From Mauremys mutica (taxonomy: Eukaryota; Chordata; Testudines; Geoemydidae), in contig NC_059077.1 of the NCBI RefSeq assembly GCF_020497125.1, positions 34,237,340 to 34,301,339 on the forward strand: a DNA stretch of 64,000 nucleotides, written 5' to 3'. The position numbers and the translations under genes are program-made. Numbering within the stretch: the first letter of the stretch is position 1; each line of letters starts with the position of its first letter. The notes beneath the pieces are model-generated. The model saw only the letters and a program-made list of their open reading frames with translations. It searched no databases and had not been told where the DNA came from. This document shows, one piece after another, positions 11,901 through 23,980 of the stretch.

Positions 11901-14900
11901 GGCCGGGGAAGGGGCGCCTCTCCCTGCAGTGGCAGTTCTGGGGCTGGGGGAGAGGCATCTCTTTCTGCCACAGCCCTGAGCGCCTGCGTGGCACTTAATA
12001 GGCTGCTGCACGGCCGCACAGCTTAGAGCAGTGGTTCTCAAACTTTTGTACTGGTTACCCCTTTCACATAGCCTCTGAGTGTGACCCCACCTTATAAATT
12101 AAAAACACTGTAACACCATTATAAATGCTGGAGGCAAAGTGGGGTTTGGGGTGGAGGCTGACAGCTCGCGACCCCCCCATGTAAGAACCTTGTGACCCCC
12201 TGAAGAGTCCCAACCCCCAGTTTGAGAACCCCTTGCTTAGAGGGAATTTAGCTAATCAGATTGTCTCCTCTCAAATGAGGAAGTGGAGTCTTAGTGGAAC
12301 TGATCCTTTCCACCTTCCAATAACAAACCAGTGGCTCCACCCTCCTTTTTTCCCCCCACTCTTTTTTCCTCCCAGGAGGGGAGGGAGGGTAGTTTCACCT
12401 TTCCTATACTAGCTGGAATTTGTAGAAAAATTCTGCCAGCGTTCTCTTGTATAACACCTTGCATGAAGAAATAAGTGCCTGTGGTGGTATAAAGAGACAT
12501 GGCAACCTTGTTCAGGCACCCTTTAATGGGTTGCATTTTATATGAAGTTCTAAAAAGTAATTTAACTGCCTCCTCTGTGTTGGATGTTTTGTCTATTTCA
12601 CTTTAACACATTAGACTGCCATAAACATTTATTTAAAAAACAGTGCTACTGCTTTCAGTGTCTCACTCTTAGTGTCTAGCACGAAATAAAAATAACTTTG
12701 AAATTTCCTCACTGACACTTCTTTATGCCCCTGAGATGTCACGCTGCCACTTATTATAGTTTATCAGAAATTAATGTCTTGTAAAAATGAGTGAGCAAAA
12801 TTAAAAACCTACAATTTTTCTGTGCAGTCTGTGTAGGTGCTAAACTTCTAATACATGGCATTAACAATGCATGGCAAACCTATCATAATCATTTAGTGGG
12901 TTTTGTGCTGCTCCCATAACGTGTTTTAAAAATGTACACAAATGTTCCTTAACCTGACTTTCCAAGTATCTGTGGTATATGAAAACTTCTCTTTTTACTT
13001 ACTTTTTTTTTTTTATTGCAAAAAGTGTATACCTGCCCACCCCCTAACACTGTGGTTGCATTCTGTTAGATGCATAAGAAGTTTTAGGTCCACAGATAAT
13101 GGATTGAACCACTGAATGTCAAGGGGAAAATAATTTTTTTTTTGCTGTTTCTGAATACTTAATTTTTAAAAAAATGTCCTTTATTTTTAGGAGGCCATGT
13201 TAGCAAAATGCTGTCATGTTAAATCAGCCAATCAAAGCAGCAGCATAGCTACGTAGAAGTAGTAGCAAAGATAAATGATGTAATGCGTACTCCTACTCAT
13301 TCTGTTGAGGAATGAGCTGTCTCAGGTCTGGCCAATGGTACCTGTATTCCCCCTCTGTGGTCAACCAAGGGAGCCCACTTCTAGGGTTTTGGCTGCAGCT
13401 GTTCTCTCTTGGGCACAGACCCGCTTGTCTCTCCCTCTTGACCAAGGTTTTTCCTGGCTGCACAGTTGCTTGACTAAGCTGTGATATCCTCAGCAAGCCA
13501 GACTGCCTAAACAGGTCAATGTCTGTGCTTTACTTTCTCTCCGAAGACTACGAACAGCGTAATTGCCAGCAGTCTCACGTTACCACACAGCTCTTCCTGA
13601 GTAAGCACATTTATTCTTAAGGTGAAAGCATTACAGAGAAAACATAGGAAAGAACCTATGCACATGCTAAAAAGCTTACCAGAGATCACCCCGAATTCCA
13701 ACCTTGGGCTCGGGTAGGTGTTAGTCTTCCAAAACGCACCACTGGGTTTCCCCCATGCTTACAAGTCCATAGCTGTCTCAGACTCAGAACAGCCATGAAT
13801 AGTTCAGTCTTTCCTTTATACAGTTTGGGAGTTTGATCTGGGCCTCATGTAGCAGGTGATTAGCAGACAATGGGCCACGCCTCAGGGCATATTTTGCATA
13901 GGCTAGGTTCTTGCATAATCAGACGTGAAGAATTTGCATTCACCTCCCCCTAGATATTCACCAGGAAAACCACTTAACACTTTTTAATCCAAAAGTCCAT
14001 TGTTCAGAACAGTCCTTTTGAACCTCCAGGTCTCACATCTGTTACATCTCCCCCCTTGAGAGATTACATACAATCCCGGCCCACAATAATACATAAATCA
14101 TTCATTTAATACAGGAGTACTTGTGGCACCTTAGAGACTAACAAATTTATTTGAGTATAAAATCTCGTGGGCTACAGCATCCGAAGAAGTGGGCTGTAGC
14201 CCACGAAAGCTTATGCTCAAATAAATTTGTTAGTCTCTAAGGTGCCACAAGTACTCCTGTTCGTTTTTGCGGATACAGACTAACACAGCTGCTACTCTGA
14301 AACCTGTCATTTAATACAATGTGTCCCAAAGATACTTAAACTTAATTCAGTAAGATTTCCCAAGTATATTCAGGAAAACTGCCATATCTGTCACATGAGT
14401 GTTAGTAAAAGCATTGGTTTGGCTTGCTTGAATACTTTCAATTTAAAGCCGTTTAGCAGTGCTCTTTACTGGAATCAAAAATCTTTGCTCCTTCTCTATT
14501 CTAGTTTATCTGGGATCTGCCACAATACATAGCCTATGGTGAATTGAGAGAGAGGTTAAAGAAACTTCCTGTTGTCAACTTTCCCATAAGTTTTTTGTTT
14601 TTGTTTTTTGCTTGTCATAACCAAAAGTGCTTGTTTTATTGGATCCTAATAGACTGTTCTGTTTTTGTTTCTCACAAAATTGGGTGAAATTCAATATTGA
14701 TAAATGCAAAGTAATTCACACTGGAAAACATAATCCCAACTATATATATAAAATGATGGGGTCTAAATTAACTGTTATCACTCAGAAAGAGATCTTGAAG
14801 TCATTGTGTTTAGTTTTTTGAAAACATACACTCCATGTGCAGCGGCATTCAGAACTAACACAATGTTGGGAATCATTAGGAAAGGGATAGATAATAAGAT

Positions 14901-17900
14901 AGAAAATATCATATTGCCTCTATAAATGCATGGTATGCCCACATCTTGAATACTGCATGCAGGTGTGGTCACCCTATCTCAAAGACAGATATTGGAATTG
15001 GAAAAGGTATGGAAAAGGGCAACAAAAATGATTAGAGGTATGGAATCGCTTCCATATGAGGTGAGATTAATAAGACTGGGATTCTTCAGCTTGGAAAAGA
15101 GATGACTAAGGGGGGGATATGATCAAGGTCTATAAAATCATGACTGGTGTAGAGAAAGTAAATAAGGAAGTGTTATTTACGCCTCATAACACAAGAACTA
15201 GGGCTCACCAAATGAAATTAATAGTTAACAGATTTAAAACAAACAAAAAAGTATATTTTCACACAATGCTGAGTCAACCTGTGGAACTCATTGCCAGAGG
15301 ATGTTGTGAAGTCCTAGACTATAACAGGGCATCAGATGAAGTGGGTTTTAGCCCACGAAAGCTTATGCCCAAATAAATTTGTTAGTCTCTAAGGGTATGT
15401 CTACACTACAAAATTAGGTTGATTTTATAGAATTTTAGAATTCGATTTTATACAGTCTGTTGCGTATATCCACAGTAGGTGGAGTGCGTCCTCACTACCG
15501 TGGCTAGCATCAACTTACAGAGTGGTGCACTGTGGGTAGCTATCCCACAGTTCCTGCAGTCTCCGCTGCCCATTTGAATTCTGGGTTAAGCTCCCAATCC
15601 CTGATGGGGCAAAAACTTTGTCGCGGGTGGTTTTGGGTACATGTAGTCAGGCCCCCCCACTTTTGTGAAAGCAACGGCAGACAATCGTTTCTCACCTTTT
15701 TTCCGGGGTCTAGTCCGCTGGACCCACTCAGCCCAGTGCCTGCCTGGGGTTCCAGTCTGGGGCTCCGTCCGCCGGCTCCTGCCAGCCAGGGTCCTGCTCA
15801 GCCCCACTCAGCTGGCAGACCTCGGTGAGGTTGATCGGGGTCCTTGGACAGACATGGCTACCCTTCTCTTAGAGCACCGAATGGGAGTGATTCCAGGTCA
15901 TTCTCTTTTTTTTACGTTTCGTCTCATGGAGATTCAGTCCTGCCTGGAATATCATGCGAGCTGGAGGCTTCTGCCTCAGGCTGCTCTCCCAGCTGGCAGC
16001 ACCACGCGGTCACACCTACCCCAGCCTGTCCCTTGCGCCCATGGCTCATGAAGCCTGGACAGTAGTAAGGAGCCGTTCAACTTGTGGAATGAGAAATCCA
16101 GAATGAAGAATTGCACTCTATGGGCCACGTTAAGATTATTTCAGAGTCCTATATAGCATTTAGTCCCTATAAAAGGCTTCATGAAAATTTTCCCCCACCC
16201 CTAACAAAAATGTTAATTTTTCAGAGCAGCTGAAAGGGTAAGGAACCCGGGACTCTTTAGAGAGAGCTTTTATATTATTTAACTCATAATTGATATAATT
16301 CAAAGTAAAATTTCACAGCGCGGTCTGTTCTAAGACTAAAAATGCAGGAGGGGAGTCAGAAAAAGGAACAGTGACCTGTTTCCGCCCGGTTTCGAACCGG
16401 GGATGTTTCGTGTGTTAGGTGAACATAACCACTACACTATGGGGCTTCTCTTTTTTTTTTGCCGCAGACTTTGCTGAACGCACAGGAATGTTTTCTCTAG
16501 CTACAGAAGCTACCTAATGCAATGTCTATATCTATGGTCTTCCCACTCACAAAGCGGTCATGCCCCTGCCAAGGCTGACACAGCGCGTAGTGCATGTGAC
16601 ACAGCAACCTGGCTCGGGCAGGATCGCTAGCAAGGCATGATACTTTTGCCGTTAAGCAAACACAGAACTTCTTTCCTGGCCTCTGCCACTGAATGCCTCC
16701 ATGCATTACGCTGTGCCCTATCAGTGTGGGAGGACTGCATGAGCTCAGAAAACATGTCATTGCGAGTGCGGTTTTTTCGCCTTCTAATCTGTGATAACCT
16801 CAGGGATGGAGATGATAGGGGGAGCGTAGAAACATTCTGGAGCGACAGCATGGTCACCAGTGCTGCTGAGTTTGCCATGCTGGCCAAACAGGAAATTAAA
16901 TTCAAAAGTTCCAGGGGCGTTTCCTGTGTACCTGGCTAGTGCATCTGAGATCAAAGTGCTGTCCAGAGTGGTCACAATGGAGAACTCTGGGATAGCTCCT
17001 GGAGGTCAGTACCATCGAATTGCATCCACACTACACCAAATTCGACCTGGCGATGTCAATTTCAGCGCTAATTCCCTCGTCAGGGAGGAGTACATAAATG
17101 GATTTTAAGCCATTTTTGTCGACTTAAAGGGCTCTGTCATGTGGACGGGTGCAGGGTTAAATCGATCTAACACTGCTAAATTCAACCTTAAACACGTAGT
17201 GTAGACCAGGGATAAGGTGCCACAAGTACTCCAGGGTTCAAAAAGGAACTGGATAAGTTCAATAGGCCAATTAATGGCTATTAGCCAGGATGGGCAGGGA
17301 TGGTGTCTCTAGCCTTTGTTTGCCAAAAGCTGGGAATGGGCAAGAGGGGATGGATCACTTGATGATTACCTGTTCTGTTTGTTCCCTCTGAAGCACCTGG
17401 CATTGGCCACTGTTGGAAGACAGGCTGCTGGGCTAGATGGACCTTTGGTCTGACCCAGTATGGCTGTTCTTATGTTCATTAATATACTCTTTGTGCTCAT
17501 TTCCAGTCATCACTGAATTTTGAAAAGCATTCTGAAAATTTATCATGGACAGAGAATCGTTATGAAGCAAACCGCAGACGACACAACTCTTCAGATGGGT
17601 TTGATCCTAGTATTGGACGTCCTAATGGAGGTATAATTTTGTTTCTAAATAACATCTCAGTCAGTGCTGTGTGTAAGCTTTTTTGTAGCGCTTTAATGTC
17701 TTTTACTACTGGGGAAATTCTGTGCCATTGCACATGTGCAGCATTTGTCCCCCTCAGATTTGACTTTGACATGGAAGTGAAGGGAAGCCACAAGAGTGGT
17801 CATGTGACCCTACCCAGCAGTATGCTTTGGGTGCCCAGGGCAGCTGTGAGAGAGGTAAATCACTGTGGGGCAGGGGGTGGGGCTGGGGAAGACCTGGCTG

Positions 17901-20900
17901 GTGGCTCCTACCCTGCACCAGGCTCAGCTGCTAGTCCTGGCTGGGCTGGGACTTCCTCTTCCCCAGCATGGCATCAGGGGCCATGTCAGACTCACCCCCA
18001 GGTTTCTCCCCTGGCTGTAGGAAACTCTGCAAACCCCCTCCCCCCCCCGTGCTTCCTGCACCCATTGTTCCTCAGCTGCAGGGGGAGGGATCCCTATAGA
18101 GGGAGCTGCCAACCCCCTTGCATCCAGACCCCCTCCTGCCGAGCCCCACTCCCCCCGCACTCAGAACCTTTCACAATGAGCAACCCGGATCCCTTCGCCA
18201 CCGAGCCCTAACCAGCTGACCCTGGATCCCCACCCCACTTCCCCAGCATCTGGACCCCCGCACTGAGACCCCCACTCCCAGACCCCTCTGCCAAGCTCTT
18301 TCTCCCCATCCCCCCAACCTCCATGCAGAGCCCCAACCCCTTTCACCTGGACCCTCCTGCAGAGTCCCATTATTGTTGCACCTAGAACCCCCAACAAGCC
18401 CCTGTGCATCCAGATCCCCCCCATACCCGAATCCCCCACTGAGCCACCCGCACCCAGGTTGCCCCACACAGAACCCTATCAACCCACACCCGGATCTTCC
18501 ACACGCTAAGCCCCTCCACACCTGGATCCTGTCTTGCTGAGCCTGCTTGCCCACACTTGGTGCACTTGGCATGGAGGGGCAGGGCCCTAGAGTGTTTCTG
18601 GGGCAGGTCCAGTCCTTGTGTTGTGTCAGGGTTGGGTGCAGCCTCACCACTGAGTCCATGTCCCAGAGGGGAGCTGCACAGTGATCTCCCATTTCTGTGT
18701 AGCCAGTGGCCTGTGCTCTCCAATGCCATGCTGGAGCCTCCACCTTTATTTGACAAATAAAATTTGCAGAATTTTAAAATATTGTGTTCAGAATTTTAAT
18801 TTTTTTGTCAAAGAATTTCCTCAGGAGTATTTTTACCTATAGACATTGTCCTTTCTTAATATGCAAACACTGAATGCTTTAGCGTTGGAAGGCTGAATCT
18901 CTAGGACAGTGGAGGCATGGAGAATGGAAGCAGTGTAAGGGGTATGTGGTACAAGAGCAATTCTTTCAGGGCAGGTAGGTGGCCTAGGGTTGGTTAGAGT
19001 AGTGTGCCACTGGGTGCACTGTATTGCTCTTTGAAAAGGAGCAGTATTAATACCCAGCTAGTGTATGCTGGTGACAGCAACATATACATGAGCAAACAGG
19101 AAAGGGGCCTGACAATATTTAATTGTCAGACCAAGCTCCTTTGGGGCCATCTATTTTCTGTCTTGCTCTGAAACTGAGCTCTTCTCCTTAGTACAGGGTA
19201 GAGATCCTACTCTACTGCCTGTATGAGTGAAAAGAAACTCACTATACTATCGGATCCAGAATGAGCATAGAATGTTATTTGGTTCATTCGTGATTTTTAA
19301 CTTTCTGTATCAATTTTGCAATGTAGAAATTCTTTCAAAACTGCTTGTAATTACATTTTTTTTTAATTTAAAAATCTAAGGACATTTTGGGAGAAAAGAG
19401 AAAAATGGTTGGCGTTCACAAGGCAGGAATGGGACAGAAAACATACACCATCGTGGGGGAGGATACCATAGTGGAGGTTCCCGCTCTCGTACCAGCACTT
19501 TCCACTCTGGAAAAAGCCAAGGACTGCTGCATGAAAATAATGTACCTGACAGTGAAACTGGGAAAAAGGAAGACAAGGAAGAACCCAAGCAATTTGAGGC
19601 TGAGGATTTTGTAAGTTACTTGTAATTATAATAAACAAGGTTTGATTGATTCTTCAAGTGCCATTTTGTCTATTATGCAAGCTACTTCATGAGATTTCAC
19701 CAGTTACAGCTCATCTTATACAGAGATCACTCTTTCCATAGGTAAGAGAGCATTGGTGGTTTATCCATTAACTTGTTTCTATTCTTGCCTCCTTTTATTA
19801 TTGTAATTGTACTATTGTGTATAGTACTCCATTTAATTTGTTTATAGATTATGGTTTTTGGGATATAGGTCTGTTCCAAATCCTTCACTACAATACTTTA
19901 CCATGGCAAGTACTATATAATAATTTCTACACAACTTTCTTTTCAGAAACTGGAAGTAGAATAAGTAGCCTTTCTGCCATGTAGAAACCCAGGCTGTGGA
20001 AGTTGTGAAACCTGGAAATTGCAGGATGTAGGAGGATTTGAGCCTTTCTTTTCTGGATGATCAACACCATTCTCCTCTTTTTTTTTTTTTCTGGACAGTC
20101 CACAAAATGGCATTGATTGCAGTGTGTGAGAAGCCCATTATGAAGGACATGATATTGGATTGGGGTTAGGCACCAGAGGAAAATACAGTAATTTACATTC
20201 AGCTAAAGTATTGGTCTGTTTCAGAAACAAAACTGGGTCTGTCCTCAGTCCTGTCTATTTAAGAACTGATTTCCTTTGACAAAGAATCTCACATTTGAAA
20301 TGAATTTTAATACAATTTTCCAATACTAAATTTCATTCATAATCAGTCTTGAAATATGAACCAACTAAGCAATAATTTAAAAAATCCTTTCCTTTCAGCC
20401 CTCTCTGAATCCTGAATATGAGAGAGAACCAAACCAGAATAAATCTTTAGCAGCAGGTGTATGGGGTAAGTGTTTTTGATTGTTTGGATAGAAAATATAG
20501 TAAAGGTTTGGAGATGATTGTTTTAAATAACATGGAAAGAGGTGTGCAGGTTTTTTTTTGTTTTGTTTTGTTTTTTGGATAGAACAATACTAGTTTGTTT
20601 GTTACAAACACGTAATTTGAAGTCAAAAGGACTCTGGGCCTTACTAAAATTGTTTACTTTTCCTTTATGAAAACCATGCTTTTTGCCTATAATTATGTAA
20701 CAGAACATTGGTTTGTAAGCACAGGCATGGTCAGTACATCTGCAAGGCACCTTTTGGTCAAGGGGTTGCTAGGATTTGGTCTCCAGGCAGGGCACATGAT
20801 GAAGAGGGGTTAGTTGACCAAGTGTTGTGTGACTGCCAACTGGAGATCTTATAAAAGAATGTTTCTGGATCAGTCTTGAAAGATGTTAGAGGTAAGACTT

Positions 20901-23900
20901 TGAGGGAAGTTCCTCTGTGGGGATCTGGCAGGAGGCCTACGAGATAGCCAAGACAGCTGCCCAGGGGGAAGCGTGCATCCTCTCCCCTTGTCTTGCTGAA
21001 AGTTGGAAAAGCCTCTGGTGCCTGAAAGGAAAGGCTTTGAGTAGCTGGGCTCTTATACTGACAATCAGAAGTTCGAGAGCTGGGGCACACCTGCTGGGGA
21101 CCAGGGCTCAGCATATCCGTCAGCCCCTCAGGAGGGGCCTGTTGGGGCTTAGGGCTGTAGCCCGACTCCTGCTGAATCCCCTAGATGACTCCCTCCTCCT
21201 CTTCTCTCTCCCCCCCCCCCCCCCCACCAGGCTGGGAAGCAGCCCCTACCCTGCTGCAAGACAAAGTACCTGAGCCTCCCTCTCCAGTCTAGGGGGAGGC
21301 TGGCGGGGGAGGAAGGAGGGCTCCATGAGACTCACTTTAACGGTAAAAAAGCCACATGTGGCTTGTGAATCACAGTTTGGCCACCCTCTCTTATATAGCT
21401 ACTGCTAGATCCTTGCAAACTTATTAGCATGAATGGAACAGGAAACAGTTCAGTTAGATTTGAAGAATGAGCTTTCCAGAGTGTTAGGCTACAGTCAGAT
21501 TGATCTTCACAAGAAAGGCAAGAAATAGTTTAATTTGCCAAACACACGAGCGTAAACTACAATGATAACTTGCTGTTGCAGTGCGTTAATTGATTTTAGA
21601 GGGAAATAGCATATTTCATACTTCATTACAGCCTTGCAATTGCAAACTTAAAGTATACTTGGAAATCTTAAATTGGAATAAGAATAGCCTTTAAATTAAG
21701 AGAAAACTAACTTGCAAGACAATTGGAAGATATTGTAGTTCATGTAGATGTATTGCATATTAAAGTCTGGATCAAAATGGAATATAATTTTTGTTCCATT
21801 TTATTTCACTTTGTAAATACAGCACAAGAGCTTATTCCATGCTCTGAATGAGTTCACATAAAATTAAATTCTACAAGAACAAAATATTCAACTACTGTAT
21901 AACAAATAGTATACTTAATTTGCTAACACTTACCAACAATAAAAGGAACAGCATAATGATTTTACTTTTAGACAGCCTTTGCTAGTGTATTACATATAAA
22001 CTGGTTTTGCTGATGCGACTCTAACTTTCCATGTGGACACTTAATCGGCACTAAGAGCGCCAGTTTGCAATTTAGCATCATCAGGGAGCCAGTTTGGAAT
22101 AGCTGTTGGGCTTTAAATTCATACCCTTGATTATTCTGTGCTAACGTCTCCATGTAGATGAGCCCTAAATTAGCTTCTCTAATAGAAATGGAGTAGTGAC
22201 TTTAGAGTTGAAAATAGTCTATCCAATATCTTTTAATGAAAGAGATCTAGCAGAATGCCTCAGTGCAAAAGACTTAATTGGTGTGTGAATGTCTTAGTTA
22301 TGTACATTTATTTGAGTTGCATTTTATAGAGAAATGCCATGTCTCTAAGCAAACGTGGTTAATGACCTTAAAAGTATTGTCTTTCAAATAAAATGTCTCA
22401 CCCCTTAAGTAGATGGTAAATGCAAATAGTGCATTTTATTATACTTTCCACAACTGAGGCATGTTGAGGTGAAATAACAAACTTGAAACAGGAAATGAGT
22501 GAGAGACACACTTATTGCTCTAGAGCTCAAGGGTGCCATATTTCTTCTGTTCATGTGGGAGAGTTGTTCCTCTAGTTTAGGCTATGAGCCATCATTTAGG
22601 AGCAAGTGCAAGACTAATTAGCCCTGGCCAGTTGTTGATAAAATAAGCAGGAAAAAGTCTTCTCTCAGCAGCTATATAGCTTTCATATGAACATTCATGT
22701 CAAATTACCAAAATCAAACACTGTCTCTGGTTTTGAATTAGCAAAGTAATGTACCCAAAGGAAGAAAATGTTTGTAAACATTTAGCACTGTTTCTCAAGA
22801 GCATTAATAATTGTGTATGTAAATAACAATTCACAAGTTTTAATTCTCACAAAAAATGTGATGTAAGTAGGGTATTGTAGGTATGGCAGCTGAGAGTCAG
22901 AACTGTTATTTTACTTGCCCCACACCACATGAGTTATTGGCAGATCTGAGATTGAACTCATCAGTTTCTGATTCCCTGGCCTCTTTGCCCTGGACCACAC
23001 TGCCACCAACATTTTGTATCCTGAAACATTAGGGAGAAGGCTCATTCTCTGATTTATTTTATGTTGCTTTTGTTTCTATATAGAATATCCTCTGAATCCA
23101 AAATCTAGATCTCCAAGAATGCTGGTCATTAAAAAGGGTAGTACAAAAGATTTACAAATATCTGGATTCCCTGTAGTAGGAGGTCTTCATTCACAGCCAG
23201 TTAAGAATGGAACTGGTACAAGTGTTTATAAAGGATTAGTCCCTAAACCTGCTACTCCACCTGCAAAGGTAAGTTTGAACTCTATTGGAAATATGAATAC
23301 GTCATCTGTGAAATGTGCGCAAACTTTTGATGCACTTGTCTCATATCTGGGAGGAGTACTGCTTCATGTAGCATTACCATGTTTAAGTATAACCATACTT
23401 AAACAGTAACTGAACATTTTTCTGAACTGTATTTAGACCCTTCCTATTTCTGCTACATCTTTTTGAGGTAGGATGATAAGAACCAAACAGTGTATTCCAG
23501 GTGAAAGTTGAAGGGACACAATTGATTTGTGTAATGTGAATATATTTTCAGTATTTTTCTATCCAATCCTTTAATACATACTAACATTTTCCTTTGCCCC
23601 CCATGCATGCAGTACAGGCTTTAATCAAGTTTGTCCATAAAGACACTCCCCGGGGTGGTTCTGGTTAAATTTAGAATCCACCAGTGTGATGAGTAGGTCA
23701 GTTTATTTCTTCTAATGTGCATTGCCTTGAATGAGTTAAGAGTGAAGATAAAGGGTCTGCACAGGAATTACTTAGGGCGTAATTTGGTCTGCAGTACTCT
23801 TGGTAAGGTTTGACTGAAATAATGCAGCTTGACTCTCAGAGCTCAACCTGAATTTGCAGGGCTGGCAGTAGAATAAAATTTAAAAAAACCTGAGCCTATT

Positions 23901-23949
23901 TGTTATTGAAGTAATTGAAAATAAACATAGAACACCAGTGCCATTTTTG

Positions 23950-23980
<31 letters not shown>

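Larger units (their letters stand above)
15393..17212. mobile_element. Harbinger-type element, 1.8 kb, internally degraded
   Basis: Begins GGGTATGTCTACACTACAAA and ends ACACGTAGTGTAGACCAGGG plus A. It is flanked by TAA at 15390-15392 and 17213-17215, splitting the PLE sequence. Inside, the minus strand 16627-16905 has an [19 protein letters not shown] segment like the SANT/Myb-type protein of PIF/Harbinger elements. A tRNA-Val-like sequence is at 16378-16446. No intact transposase was found. Confidence 0.82.

Noticed and set aside
11496..12041. 181-codon minus-strand frame rich in Pro and Ala
   Set aside because: Overlaps the G-rich block and the hAT MITE end. No domain; several overlapping frames are equally open.
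16378..16446. Functional tRNA-Val gene
   Set aside because: The 5' and 3' acceptor arms do not pair and the D-arm is shortened, so it is treated as a pseudogene.
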